Assembly (NCBI RefSeq): GCF_002850745.1
Contig: NZ_KZ559477.1
Coordinates: 1 to 64,000 of the forward strand
DNA from: Nonomuraea indica
GTDB taxonomy: Bacteria > Actinomycetota > Actinomycetes > Streptosporangiales > Streptosporangiaceae
Direction: 5' to 3'
Length of the DNA stretch: 64,000 bases
Part shown: positions 17,021 through 28,231 of the stretch, piece after piece
Layout of the letters: the number at the start of each line of letters is the position of its first letter
Numbering within the stretch: position 1 is the stretch's first letter
The notes under the pieces: model-generated
Told to the model about the DNA's origin: nothing
Databases searched by the model: none
What the model saw: only the letters and a program-made list of their open reading frames with translations
Position numbers and translations under genes: made by a program

Positions 17021-18298
17021 TCATGACGGCCCCTCGGGGGCGGCGACCGGGAGGGTCGCCGTCACCTCGTAGCCGCCTCCGGTCACCGGGCCGGCCTGGA
17101 GGGTGCCCCCCAGCAGGGCCGCCCGCTCGCGCATGCCGACCAGCCCCTGCCCCGCTCCGGGTGCGCCGCCGGGAGAGGTGCCCGGCCCGTTGGCGACCCG
17201 CAGCCGCAGGCGGTCGCCGTCACGCGTGAGGACGAGCGTGACCGCCGCCCCCGGCGCGTGGCGCATCGCGTTGCTGAGCGACTCCTGCACGATCCGGTAC
17301 GCCGACAGCCCGGCGGCCGGCGGCAGCCCGTCGAGCGGACCCGAACGCTCGACCCGCACGGTCAGGCCGGCGCTGCGGGCGTTGGCCGCCAGCTCGTCGA
17401 TCCGGTCGAGGCCGGGCTGCGGCGCCGTGTCGGTGCGCCCCTCCTCGTCGCGCAGCACGCCGAGCACCTGGCGCAGCTCGGCGAGGGCCTCCAGCGACAG
17501 CGCGCGGATCTCCGCCAGCCCGGCCTCCAGCCGCGCGGCGTCGCCCGCGGCCGTCATCGGCACGGCCTCGGCCTGGATCGCGATGACGGACATGTGGTGG
17601 GCGACCACGTCGTGCAGCTCCCGCGCGATGCGGGCGCGCTCCTCCAGCACGAGCCGGGCGCCGAGCGCGAGCTGCGTGCGCCGCTCCTCCTCGGCCAGCC
17701 TGGCCGTGGCGCTGCGCCGGATGCGCACGTTGTGGCCGAACAGGACCGTCACCGTGACGACGACCGCGCCGATCGGCATGCTGACGGTGTCGATGAGCAC
17801 CATGCCCAGCACGCTGACGACCCAGACGGCGAACGTGACGGGTCTGGCGCAGCGCACCGCCACCGAGTAGAGCACCAGGGTGTAGGCCAGGACGAACGGC
17901 ATCGTGTACGGAATGGAGCCCTCAGGGCGGATGGCGACCATCACGAAGAGGTAGGCCGGGAGCAGCACCAGAGCCGTCCGCCAGGCCGCGAGCGGCAGGC
18001 GGTCGCGCAGCCCCAGCGGCAGTGAGACCGCCAGGGCGGGCAGGTGGAGCAGGCTGTCGTCGACCGGCAGCCTGCTCTCCAGGTTCCACGACTCGAGCTC
18101 GCCCAGCGTGCTCCCGTACAGCGTGTAGGCGAGCAGGAGGTCGGCCACCAGCGCCAGGTGCACCCGCTGGAACGGCAGCAGGACGGACAGGCGGCGCGGC
18201 ACTCTCGGGGCCGTGAACCGCCCCGAACGCACCGGCGGCGGATCCGCTCGCCCCCGGAACAGCGCCAGCGCGAAGGGACGCACCGCTGCCGAGATCAC
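17021..18298 (-). CDS. DesK/NarX-type membrane sensor histidine kinase
   Basis: 425 residues from GTG. Several N-terminal membrane helices span roughly residues 40-195. The HisKA_3 dimerisation motif ERARIARELHDVVAHHMSVI holds the phospho-His. The HATPase region follows (YRIVQESLSNAMRHAPG as N-box, GQGLVGMRERAALLGGTL as G-box). This is the usual partner of NarL-type regulators, and its stop overlaps the longer start of the regulator gene. The signal is unknown; the adjacent genes give no clear target. Confidence 0.9.
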   Translation of the reverse strand: MISAAVRPFALALFRGRADPPPVRSGRFTAPRVPRRLSVLLPFQRVHLALVADLLLAYTLYGSTLGELESWNLESRLPVDDSLLHLPALAVSLPLGLRDRLPLAAWRTALVLLPAYLFVMVAIRPEGSIPYTMPFVLAYTLVLYSVAVRCARPVTFAVWVVSVLGMVLIDTVSMPIGAVVVTVTVLFGHNVRIRRSATARLAEEERRTQLALGARLVLEERARIARELHDVVAHHMSVIAIQAEAVPMTAAGDAARLEAGLAEIRALSLEALAELRQVLGVLRDEEGRTDTAPQPGLDRIDELAANARSAGLTVRVERSGPLDGLPPAAGLSAYRIVQESLSNAMRHAPGAAVTLVLTRDGDRLRLRVANGPGTSPGGAPGAGQGLVGMRERAALLGGTLQAGPVTGGGYEVTATLPVAAPEGPS

Positions 18299-18430
18299 CC
18301 GGCCAGCTTACGAGCCCGGCCAGGACCCGTGCATCAGCCTCAGGTCCTCATCCCCAGGTATGACTTACATGATTACGCTCGCTCTGAGCGAACATCGGCA
18401 AGCAAGGGAACATCCAGAGGCTCTGATGAA

Positions 18431-18449
18431 TTGAGCCTGTATAACTCAA
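18431..18449. promoter_or_regulatory. HAIR-like HspR operator upstream of lon
   Basis: TTGAG-N9-CTCAA, the core and spacing of the HspR-associated inverted repeat (CTTGAGT-N7-ACTCAAG), with only the outermost bases differing. It ends 15 bp before the lon ATG and overlaps a TATAAC that could be the -10 box. lon is a known HspR target in Streptomyces. Confidence 0.75.
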
Positions 18450-18464
18450 CCCTTGGGAGTGCGC

Positions 18465-20837
<2,373 letters not shown>

Positions 20838-20924
20838 CCGGGGCGGGCGCCCCGCCGCACCCCGTGGGGGAGCGGGGCGGTCGCGTACACAGGAGATCGA
20901 CCATCGGCCGCGAGCGGCACGGCG

Positions 20925-20962
20925 AGACGCCCGGCCGGGGCTTGTGCCCCGGCCGGGCGTCT
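20925..20962. terminator. strong hairpin downstream of lon
   Basis: A perfect 17-bp stem (20925-20941 with 20946-20962) closes a TTGT loop. A second, weaker hairpin with CGCCCCG/CGGGGCG arms lies at about 20848-20881. No long U-tract follows, as is common in high-GC actinomycetes. Confidence 0.6.
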
Positions 20963-21000
20963 TCCGCGATCCGGCGCCCGCGCCGCAGCCGCTACCAGGC

Positions 21001-21069
21001 GGAGGAGGGGCTCCGCCGGCGACGGGCCCGCGCCGGAGGAGGGGCTCCGCCGGCGACGGGCCCCGCGCC
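21001..21069. repeat. tandem repeat, two 34/35-bp units
   Basis: Units start at 21001 and 21035, each beginning GGAGGAGGGGCTCCGCCGGC; the second has one extra C near its end. The repeat is non-coding, between lon and metN. Confidence 0.85.
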
Positions 21070-21451
21070 CTGCGTGACCCGTACCGTGACGCGGATCACG
21101 TCGGCGGCCGGGAATAGCCCCATGTCCCCATGTCGTTGGCATGGGTTGTGAACGAGGCATACGCGAAAAGCCACGCGAGCGCCCACGCCGGCGTCCGGTG
21201 TCGCATGCGTATGGGGCGAATGTGTGCCATGGGCTGTCCGGCCCGCAGGTGCTGTCAGGCCGGCTGAGCAAGCCGCCGAGCAAGTCCGCCCGTTCCCTCC
21301 CCGATAGGTCACCCATGATCTCGCCAGGTTTCGTGCTGCGCAGGCTGAGCCACCTGCCGTTCCCCCCGGGCACCCGCTGACCCGCCGGTCTCGTTCCGGT
21401 CGTTGTTCGGTCCGCGCGGCGTGCGCCGCGCCCCAGTCGTGGGGATGTTCT
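21070..21451 (+). other. long leader region of the methionine importer operon
   Basis: About 380 bases without a clear gene. CATACGC (21159-21165) can pair with GCGTATG (21207-21213), suggesting a structured 5' UTR. I could not fit a SAM-I, SAM-II or SAM-IV riboswitch. A possible 21-residue leader ORF lies at 21315-21380 (MISPGFVLRRLSHLPFPPGT plus Arg), with only a weak ribosome site. Confidence 0.35.
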
Positions 21452-22402
21452 GTGATCCAGGTGTCCGGCCTGCGCAAACTGTACGGTGACACCGTCGCGC
21501 TCGACGGTGTCGACCTGCACGTGCGCGAAGGCGAGATCTACGGCGTGCTCGGCGAGAGCGGCGCCGGCAAGAGCACGCTGCTGCGTTGCGTCAACCTGCT
21601 CGAGCGGCCCACCGCGGGCACCGTCACCGTGGCCGGCCAGGAGCTGACCGCGCTCACGGAGCGGGAGCTGAACCGCGCCCGCCGCCGCATCGGCATGATC
21701 CACCAGCACTTCGCGCTGCTGTCGTCGCGCACGGTCGCCGGCAACGTGGCCTTCCCGCTGGAGGTCATGGGCGTGCCCCGGGCCGAACGGCGGCGCCGCG
21801 TGGCCGAGCTGCTCGACCTCGTCGGCCTCGGCGGCCGGGGCGGTGACCACCCGCACCAGCTCTCCGGCGGCCAGAAGCAGCGCGTCGGCATCGCCCGCGC
21901 CCTGGCCGGCGACCCCGCGGTGCTGTTGTCGGACGAGGCCACCTCGGCCCTCGACCCGGCCACCACGCACTCCATCCTCGACCTGCTCAAGCGGCTCAAC
22001 GCCGAGCTGGGGCTGACGATCCTGCTGATCACCCACGAGATGGACGTCGTCAAGAGCGTCTGCGACTCGGTCGCCATCATGGCGGACGGCCGGGTGCGGG
22101 AGTCGGGCCGCATCGCCGACCTGATCAGGACGCCGGGGTCGCGCCTGACGAGGGACATCTTCCCGCTGCCCGAGCCCGCCCCGCCCGGCTCGGTGACGCT
22201 GACGTTCACCGGCGACCCGCAGCGGCCGGTCGTGTCGGAGACGGTGCGCAAGTTCGACGTGGAGATCAGCATCCTGGGCGGCTCGATCGAGGAGCTCGCC
22301 GGCGGCTCGGTCGGCCGGTTGCGGGTCGCCGTCACCGGCGACACCGAGCCCGCTCTGGCCTACCTGCGCGAGCGCGGGCTGATCGTGGAGGTGGCCCCGT
22401 GA
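21452..22402 (+). CDS. metN: methionine ABC transporter ATP-binding protein
   Basis: 316 residues from GTG. Walker A is GESGAGKST, the signature LSGGQKQRVGIARAL, and Walker B VLLSDEATSALDP. The C-terminal NIL regulatory domain, specific for MetN (VSETVRKFDVEISILGGSIEELAGGS), is present; in the family it binds methionine and inhibits transport. It is the first gene of metN-metI-metQ and lies on the cytoplasmic side of the importer. Confidence 0.93.
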   Translation: MIQVSGLRKLYGDTVALDGVDLHVREGEIYGVLGESGAGKSTLLRCVNLLERPTAGTVTVAGQELTALTERELNRARRRIGMIHQHFALLSSRTVAGNVAFPLEVMGVPRAERRRRVAELLDLVGLGGRGGDHPHQLSGGQKQRVGIARALAGDPAVLLSDEATSALDPATTHSILDLLKRLNAELGLTILLITHEMDVVKSVCDSVAIMADGRVRESGRIADLIRTPGSRLTRDIFPLPEPAPPGSVTLTFTGDPQRPVVSETVRKFDVEISILGGSIEELAGGSVGRLRVAVTGDTEPALAYLRERGLIVEVAP

Positions 22403-22433
22403 GCCCCCGCCCGTCCGTGACGGAGGAGAACCG

Positions 22434-23090
22434 ATGACCTGGGACGAGATGGCGCCGCTGCTGGTGGAGGCCACCTGGCAGACCGCGCAGATGGTCGGCT
22501 GGTCCACGCTGTTCACCGTGCTCCTCGGGCTGCCGCTCGGCGTGGCGCTCGTGGTGTTCGACCGGGGCGGGCTGCTGCCGCTGCCGGCGGTGAAGACCGT
22601 TCTGGGCGTGGTCGTCAACGTGGGCAGGTCGTTGCCCTTCATCGTGCTGATGATCGCGATCATCCCGTTCACCCGGCTGGTCGTCGGCACGACGATCGGC
22701 ACGGCCGCGGTGGTGGTGCCGCTCACCGTCGGCGCGGTGCCGTTCTTCGCGCGCCTGGTCGAGACGGCGCTGCGCGAGGTCGGCGCCGACGTGGTGCAGG
22801 CCGCCCAGGCCATGGGCGCGGGCCGGACGACCATCGTCGGCAAGGTGCTGCTGCCCGAGGCGTTCCCCGGGCTGGTGGCCGGGCTCACCGTCACCGTCGT
22901 CGCGCTCATCGGCTACTCGGCCATGGCGGGCACCGTCGGCGGGGGAGGGCTGGGCGACCTGGCCGTCAGGTACGGCTACCAGCGATTCGAAACCCTGATC
23001 ATGATCGTGACCGTCGTGGTGCTGATCGTGATCGTGCAGCTCGTCCAGAGCCTCGGCGACGTGGTCGCCCGGCGTCTGTCACACAAGTAA
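22434..23090 (+). CDS. metI: methionine ABC transporter permease
   Basis: 218 residues, the usual MetI size, with five or so membrane helices. The binding-protein-dependent transport EAA-type loop is visible as DVVQAAQAMGAGRTTIVGKVLLPEAFPG. It starts 31 bp after metN with a GGAGGA site, and forms the membrane channel of the D-/L-methionine importer. Confidence 0.93.
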   Translation: MTWDEMAPLLVEATWQTAQMVGWSTLFTVLLGLPLGVALVVFDRGGLLPLPAVKTVLGVVVNVGRSLPFIVLMIAIIPFTRLVVGTTIGTAAVVVPLTVGAVPFFARLVETALREVGADVVQAAQAMGAGRTTIVGKVLLPEAFPGLVAGLTVTVVALIGYSAMAGTVGGGGLGDLAVRYGYQRFETLIMIVTVVVLIVIVQLVQSLGDVVARRLSHK

Positions 23091-23100
23091 GGAAAAAAAG

Positions 23101-23925
23101 ATGAAATACCTGAGCGTAGTAGCCGCTGCCGTCCTGTCTCTGTTGCTGACCGCGTGCGGGTCGTCGCAGCCCGTCACCTCCAGTCCGGCCGAGTCGGCCG
23201 ACACCGTGCTGAAGGTCGGGGCCACCCCGGTGCCGCACGCCGAGATCCTCACCTACGTCAAGGAGAACCTGGCCCCCGCCGCCGGGCTCAAGCTGGAGAT
23301 CGTGGAGTTCACCGACTACGTGCAGCCGAACGTGCAGCTCGGTGAGGGCCAGCTGGCCGCCAACTTCTTCCAGCACAAGCCCTACCTGGACGACTTCAAC
23401 GCCTCCAAGGGCACGAAGCTCAGCTTCGTCACCCCGGTGCACCTGGAGCCGCTCGGCCTGTACTCCAAGAAGGTGACCGAGCTGTCCGCGCTGCCGAACG
23501 GCGCCGCCGTGGCCGTGCCGAACGACGCCACCAACCTGGGCCGGGCGCTCAAGCTGCTCGCCGACAACGGCCTGATCACGCTGAAGGACGGCGTCGGCAC
23601 CACGGCGACCGAGCGCGACGTGACCGGCAACCCGAAGAACCTGGCGTTCAAGCCGCTGGAGGCCGCGCAGCTCCCGCGCTCCCTCGACGACGTCGACGCC
23701 GCTGTGATCAACGGCAACTACGCCATCGAGGCCGGACTCAAGCCCGCCTCGCAGGCCCTGGTGCTGGAGAAGGCCGAGGGCAACCCGTACGCCAACGGCC
23801 TGGTCGTGGCGGCCGGGCACGAGAAGGACGCGAACATCGTCACGCTCGGCAAGCTGCTGCAGGACCAGAAGGTCAAGGACTTCATCAAGCAGAAGTACGC
23901 GGGCTCGGTGATCGCCGCCGAATAG
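23101..23925 (+). CDS. metQ: methionine ABC transporter substrate-binding lipoprotein
   Basis: 274 residues, starting 10 bp after metI with a purine-rich GGAAAAAAAG site. The signal peptide ends in lipobox LLTACGSS, so it is anchored outside the membrane. NlpA/MetQ features follow: VGATPVPHAEILTYVK, YVQPNVQLGEGQLAANFFQHKPYL and VINGNYAIEAGL. It captures methionine for MetNI. An AT-rich stretch follows the stop. Confidence 0.94.
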   Translation: MKYLSVVAAAVLSLLLTACGSSQPVTSSPAESADTVLKVGATPVPHAEILTYVKENLAPAAGLKLEIVEFTDYVQPNVQLGEGQLAANFFQHKPYLDDFNASKGTKLSFVTPVHLEPLGLYSKKVTELSALPNGAAVAVPNDATNLGRALKLLADNGLITLKDGVGTTATERDVTGNPKNLAFKPLEAAQLPRSLDDVDAAVINGNYAIEAGLKPASQALVLEKAEGNPYANGLVVAAGHEKDANIVTLGKLLQDQKVKDFIKQKYAGSVIAAE

Positions 23926-24062
23926 TGTCGATATTTCCGATAGATCAGGATATTGCCTGCATTTAGGGCTATAGCGCTTCTCAAGGTATTTGTAAGCATT
24001 CGGCAATGGGGTCGGCGTACCCATGGGGGGACAGCAACACCTCTCCCGAGGAGGACCCGACC

Positions 24063-24641
24063 GTGCGAATCGTCTCGCGCATCCTGATCGGCGCCGCCGC
24101 CGCCACAGCCGTGGCCGTCGGCGCCCCGGTCGCCGCCCACGCGGCGACCCCCGCCGGCGCCCAGTCCGCCTACGAGGCGGACTGGGGCCCCTACTTCTCC
24201 ACCGATCACCAGGCCAAGGCCACCGGTCACGTGAGCGTGGAGAAGAAGCCGTACAAGCACTGGTACTGGAAGACCGTCGTCGTCAAGAAGCGGGTCTGCA
24301 AGCCCGGCAAGAGCGGCCCCGCGCACTGCAAGATCGTCGTCACGAAGACCAAGAAGCGCGCGTGGGTGTGGAAGCACCACGACGTCTTCACCGTGCACAG
24401 CAAGCTCTTCACGGACAAGTGGTGGGGCGGCAGGAAGTGCGCGTGGGAGACCTTCAAGGTCGTCGAGCACGACGGTGACACGTACGTCAGGAAGTTCCGC
24501 AACTGCAAGAAGTCCCCGGCCGAGTTCTCCTTCTCCGGCAAGGACGCCGCCCACATCCTCGTGGACGTGAGCAGGGGCCACTTCGGCGGCCCGACCGGCC
24601 GACACTCCGGCTGGAAGGACGTCTACCACGCGGCCGCCTGA
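24063..24641 (+). CDS. small secreted Lys/Trp/Cys-rich protein of unknown function
   Basis: 192 residues from a GTG with GAGGAGGA nine bases upstream. The signal peptide is MRIVSRILIGAAAATAVAVG then APVAAHA, cut before ATPAGAQ. The mature part is basic and aromatic (KPYKHWYWKTVVVKKRV, KRAWVWKHHDVF, DKWWGGRKCAW) with four cysteines that could form two disulfides. I recognise no family. An AT-rich stretch at 23926-24000 is a likely own promoter. Possible roles such as binding an anionic surface polymer are speculation. Confidence 0.75.
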   Translation: MRIVSRILIGAAAATAVAVGAPVAAHAATPAGAQSAYEADWGPYFSTDHQAKATGHVSVEKKPYKHWYWKTVVVKKRVCKPGKSGPAHCKIVVTKTKKRAWVWKHHDVFTVHSKLFTDKWWGGRKCAWETFKVVEHDGDTYVRKFRNCKKSPAEFSFSGKDAAHILVDVSRGHFGGPTGRHSGWKDVYHAAA

Positions 24642-24669
24642 TGTTCCCAGCGGACGGGCGGCACATGAC

Positions 24670-24729
24670 GGGGCCGCGCTCTCGGCCGACGAGGCGCGGC
24701 CCGGTTCGTGTGGGCGAGAGCGCGGCCCC
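24670..24729. terminator. long-stem hairpin after the secreted-protein gene
   Basis: Perfect 15-bp arms GGGGCCGCGCTCTCG (24670-24684) and CGAGAGCGCGGCCCC (24715-24729) around a 30-base loop, which itself can fold. It starts 29 bp after the stop. Confidence 0.55.
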
Positions 24730-24784
24730 GTTCGTGCGGGCGGGGATCCTGGCGCGGGCGGCAATGACCGAATAGTGTTCGGCC

Positions 24785-26320
24785 ATGCATCCGGGAGTCA
24801 TCGCGGCAGCCACCCCTGACAAGCCCGCTGTGATCATGGCGGGCTCCGATGAGATCCTCACCTACCGCCGGCTGGACGAGGAGTCCAACCGCCTGGCCCA
24901 CCTCCTGCGCGCCGCCGGGCTGCGGCGCGGCGACCACATCGCCTTCATGCTGCCCAACCACCCTCTCTTCCTGGCCGTGGCCTGGGCGGCGCACCGCTCC
25001 GGCCTGTACTACACGGCGATCAGCTCCCGGCTGCTGTCCGAGGAACTCGCCTACATCGTCGACAACTGCGGCGCCAAGGTGTTCCTGTCCAGCGCCGACC
25101 TGGCCGGCGTCGCCACCTCCATCACCGGGGCCACCCCCGGCGTCGAGCTGCGGCTCATGCTCGACGGCGTCGCCGAGGGCTTCACCTCCTACGAGGAGGC
25201 GGTGGCCGGGATGCCGGTCACCCCGATCTCCGACGAGTCGCAGGGCGCCGACATGCTCTACTCGTCCGGCACCACCGGCAGGCCCAAGGGGGTCAAACCC
25301 GGCCTGCCGAAGGCGCCGCTCACCGAGCCCGGCATGCTCTACCGGCTCATCGAGGGCCTGTTCAAGCCGGACTCCGACAGCGTCTACCTGTCTCCCGCCC
25401 CGCTCTACCACGCGGCGCCGCTGCGTTACTGCATGACCTTCCAGCGGCTCGGCGCGACGGTCGTGGTCATGGAACGCTTCGACCCCGAGCGGTACCTCGC
25501 GCTGATCGAGCGGCACGGGGTGACGCACACCCAGCTCGTGCCGACGATGTTCAGCAAGCTGCTCAAGCTGCCCGAGGAAACCCGCAAGGCGTACGACCTG
25601 TCGTCGCTGCGCTGCGCGATCCACGCCGCCGCGCCCTGCCCGGTCCCCGTCAAGGAACAGATGATCGACTGGTGGGGGCCGATCATCCACGAGTACTACG
25701 CGGGGACCGAGGGCAACGGCTTCCTCTACACCGACTCCCACGACTGGCTCGCGCACCGGGGCACCGTCGGCCGTTCGCTGCTCGGCACCGTACGCATCTG
25801 CGACGAGGCCGGCAACGAGCTGCCGGTGGGGGAGCGGGGGCTGGTCTACTTCGACAGCGGCATCCGCTTCGAGTACCACGGCGACCCCGGCAAGACCCGC
25901 TCGGCGCAGGACCCCCAGGGCCGGGGCTGGACGACCCTCGGCGACATCGGCCACCTCGACGCCGAGGGCTTCCTGTACCTCACGGACCGGCTCTCGTACA
26001 TGATCATCTCTGGTGGCGTGAACATCTATCCGCAGGAGGCCGAGAACGTCCTGTCGGTGCACCCCAAGGTCGCCGACGTGGCCGTCTTCGGCGTGCCCGA
26101 CGAGGAGATGGGAGAGCAGGTCAAGGCCGTGGTGGAGCCCGTGCCGACGGCCGAGGCGGGGCCGGCGCTGGAGGCCGAGCTGATCGCGTACTGCCGGTCC
26201 CGGCTGGCCGCGTACAAGTGCCCGAAGTCGGTGGACTTCCGGTCCGAGCTGCCGCGCCACGCCACGGGGAAGCTCTACAAGCGGCTGCTCAGGGACGAGT
26301 ACTGGGCCGCCGGCCGATGA
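24785..26320 (+). CDS. acyl-CoA synthetase (AMP-forming, FadD-like)
   Basis: 511 residues. Adenylation motifs are present: P-loop-like MLYSSGTTGRPKGV, EYYAGTEG, GWTTLGDIGHLD and the A10 lysine region LPRHATGKLYKRLL. The family activates carboxylic acids to acyl-AMP, then acyl-CoA, in the cytoplasm. The layout resembles actinobacterial long/medium-chain FadD-type enzymes, but the substrate is not readable. It stands alone on its strand and begins 56 bp after a hairpin terminator. Confidence 0.92.
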   Translation: MHPGVIAAATPDKPAVIMAGSDEILTYRRLDEESNRLAHLLRAAGLRRGDHIAFMLPNHPLFLAVAWAAHRSGLYYTAISSRLLSEELAYIVDNCGAKVFLSSADLAGVATSITGATPGVELRLMLDGVAEGFTSYEEAVAGMPVTPISDESQGADMLYSSGTTGRPKGVKPGLPKAPLTEPGMLYRLIEGLFKPDSDSVYLSPAPLYHAAPLRYCMTFQRLGATVVVMERFDPERYLALIERHGVTHTQLVPTMFSKLLKLPEETRKAYDLSSLRCAIHAAAPCPVPVKEQMIDWWGPIIHEYYAGTEGNGFLYTDSHDWLAHRGTVGRSLLGTVRICDEAGNELPVGERGLVYFDSGIRFEYHGDPGKTRSAQDPQGRGWTTLGDIGHLDAEGFLYLTDRLSYMIISGGVNIYPQEAENVLSVHPKVADVAVFGVPDEEMGEQVKAVVEPVPTAEAGPALEAELIAYCRSRLAAYKCPKSVDFRSELPRHATGKLYKRLLRDEYWAAGR

Positions 26321-26393
26321 GCCGCCGCCATTGACGCCGCCGGCGGGCCGCTCGACACTGAAATCCACCTGTGCCGGCCCGTTGGGGGGCGTC

Positions 26394-26525
26394 ATGCCCG
26401 AATGGCTGCTCGCGGTCCTCTTCCTCGTCGGACTGTTCGGCGTCGGAGGCGCCCTCTACGCCGTCCTCATCTGGCGGGACCGGGGCGACCCCGCGGTCGG
26501 CGACGGCACCCCGACGCGAGACTGA
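26394..26525 (+). CDS. small single-pass membrane protein
   Basis: 43 residues (MPEWLLAVLFLVGLFGVGGA followed by LYAVLIWRDRGDPAVGDG). One transmembrane helix is followed by a short polar tail. A GGGGGG site lies four bases before the ATG. It starts 73 bp after the acyl-CoA synthetase gene. No family is recognised; the clean start site and hydrophobic pattern argue that it is real. Confidence 0.5.
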   Translation: MPEWLLAVLFLVGLFGVGGALYAVLIWRDRGDPAVGDGTPTRD

Positions 26526-26647
26526 CAGCGGCGGGACCGGGGCTGTACAGCCCGTACAGCCCTCTGCCGCAATGTCGCCGGGCTGATGGGCCCTCGCGGC
26601 CGGTAGGGTCGCCGGGGACATCTTGGCGTGGAAGGAAACGTCTCGGC

Positions 26648-27256
26648 GTGAGTGCGGGCATCATCGGGCAAGCGGCGGGATTGTTCGCCGTCACGAACAT
26701 CGACGACATTCTGCTCTTGGCGTTGTTCTTCGCCCAAGGCGCCGGACATCGCGGAGCCGCCACGCGGGTGGTGGCCGGTCAATATCTCGGCTTCCTGGGC
26801 ATCTCGGCGGTGGCGGTGGCAGCAGCGTTCGGCGCCACCTTCCTTCCCGAGCCGTTCCGGCCCTACCTGGGCCTGCTCCCGCTGGCCTTGGGCATCAAGG
26901 CGGGCCTGCAGGCGTGGAAGGACCACCGTGACGGGCGCAACGGAGACGGGCAGCCGGCTGAGGAACGTGCCGGGGGGCCGAAGGTCCTGGAGGTGGCCGC
27001 GGTCACCTTCGCGAACGGCGGCGACAACATCGGCGTGTACGTCCCCGTCTTCGCCACCGGCGGTATCGGCTCGATGGCTGTCTACGTCATCGTCTTCCTG
27101 GCCTTGGTGGCCGTGTGGTGCGTTGCCGGCCGATTCTTCGCCACTCGACCGGTCATCGCCAAGGCGCTGAGCCGGTGGGGCCACATCCTGCTGCCGATCG
27201 TGCTGGCCGGCATCGGCCTGTTCATCCTGATCGAAGGCGGCGCATTCGGGCTGTAG
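26648..27256 (+). CDS. CadD-family cadmium resistance transporter
   Basis: 202 residues from GTG, with about five or six hydrophobic segments. Family-type motifs are NIDDILLLALFFAQ in the first helix and VTFANGGDNIGVYVPVF in the middle, both with paired acidic residues in membrane segments, plus a C-terminal ILLPIVLAGIGLFILIEGG. CadD-type proteins belong to the LysE-like group and confer cadmium or other cation efflux. No CadC/ArsR-type regulator gene is adjacent. Confidence 0.82.
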   Translation: MSAGIIGQAAGLFAVTNIDDILLLALFFAQGAGHRGAATRVVAGQYLGFLGISAVAVAAAFGATFLPEPFRPYLGLLPLALGIKAGLQAWKDHRDGRNGDGQPAEERAGGPKVLEVAAVTFANGGDNIGVYVPVFATGGIGSMAVYVIVFLALVAVWCVAGRFFATRPVIAKALSRWGHILLPIVLAGIGLFILIEGGAFGL

Positions 27257-27528
27257 AGCTTCGTCACGAGGCGGCGTGCTCCGGTCCAGGTGAAGGTCGG
27301 CCTGCATGCGCCTGCCTGCCGCCTGGTGCTGGCCGGTCGCAACGCCGGACCCCCGCGAGCCACCGGGCGGATGCCCCGTCGATGCATGCCGAGGCTGATG
27401 GGCGCGCGCAGGCTGAGCCGTACTCGCCTCCTCGATCTCGTCGAGCCGGCCGAACATCGTCAGGTCGACGTCCACCATCGGGCAGCGGCTGCCCTGCCTC
27501 TCCGGACTGGCGGCCGGGCGGGGGCGGA
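27257..27528. other. intergenic region with a possible gene remnant
   Basis: On the minus strand, bases 27478 downward read MVDVDLTMFGRLDEIEEAST and then lose coding character. This could be the start of a decayed gene. Nothing else is seen. Confidence 0.25.
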
Positions 27529-27978
27529 TCACGTCTCGTCGGAGCCGATCGCGGCGTCCAGCGCGCGCAGGGCGTCATCGTACTGGTGACGGTCGAACGG
27601 GAACGGACCGAATGCCGTGTAGTCGCGGGCCGGGCTATGGGGTTGCTCGAAGGAGGTCCAGATCACGAGGTCAGCTGTCACGGTGATGCGGGCCATGAGA
27701 GGCCAGCATCCCCACTCGCCGCATTCACACCCGAGAACAGGTGTCTTCGGCCCCATGGCGTTGGTGGATCGTCCGAGGAAGTGGTCCCGCATCGGGCCGA
27801 ACCGGAAGAACTGCGGGATCAGACCGCCGTAGGCGTCGCCTGCGGGCTGCATCCCGGCCGTGATCTCGAACCTGTCGATCAGCTCGGTGAACGGTGTTCC
27901 GTCGACGCGGGGGACGATCACGAGCGCGCCGCCGTCGCCAAGTTGCCGGCAGTCGAACCGGATCTCCTTGCTGATCAT
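27529..27978 (-). CDS. conserved-looking hypothetical protein
   Basis: 149 residues starting MISKEIRFDCRQLGDGGALV. It is a compact soluble protein with a CECGEWGCWPL segment (Cys-x-Cys-x4-Cys), a possible metal or disulfide site, followed by ITVTADLVIWTSFEQPH and FGPFPFDRHQYDDALRALDAA. Base usage matches the neighbourhood and the frame is clean. I do not recognise the family. No operon partner is evident. Confidence 0.6.
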   Translation of the reverse strand: MISKEIRFDCRQLGDGGALVIVPRVDGTPFTELIDRFEITAGMQPAGDAYGGLIPQFFRFGPMRDHFLGRSTNAMGPKTPVLGCECGEWGCWPLMARITVTADLVIWTSFEQPHSPARDYTAFGPFPFDRHQYDDALRALDAAIGSDET

Positions 27979-28231
27979 CCACTGATTGTCTCAGCGAAGC
28001 CGCTCCCTCCTCCTCCCCTTTTTGCGGAGCCGCCGACCCTTGTGATCTACATCGTCAAGGCGGAGAGCGGTGAGTCGCGAGATCTTTCCGGCGGCTCAGG
28101 CTTGGGTGACCGAGCCCTCACCAGCGGTGATAAGGCGTCCGTCAGGCTTCTCGACCTGCTCCGATCACCGCCTTAACCTGCACTTACGCGGCTCTTGGCA
28201 CCCTTGAGTCATCGGGACTTGAGGAGATGAC

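Noticed and set aside
21070..21451. SAM riboswitch expected before a methionine importer
   Set aside because: No SAM-I, SAM-II or SAM-IV core could be aligned by eye; reported only as an unexplained leader.
28203..28223. CTTGAGT-N7-ACTTGAG just upstream of the HtrA-like gene, resembling a HAIR element
   Set aside because: The halves are direct, not inverted, so the dyad symmetry required for HspR is missing.
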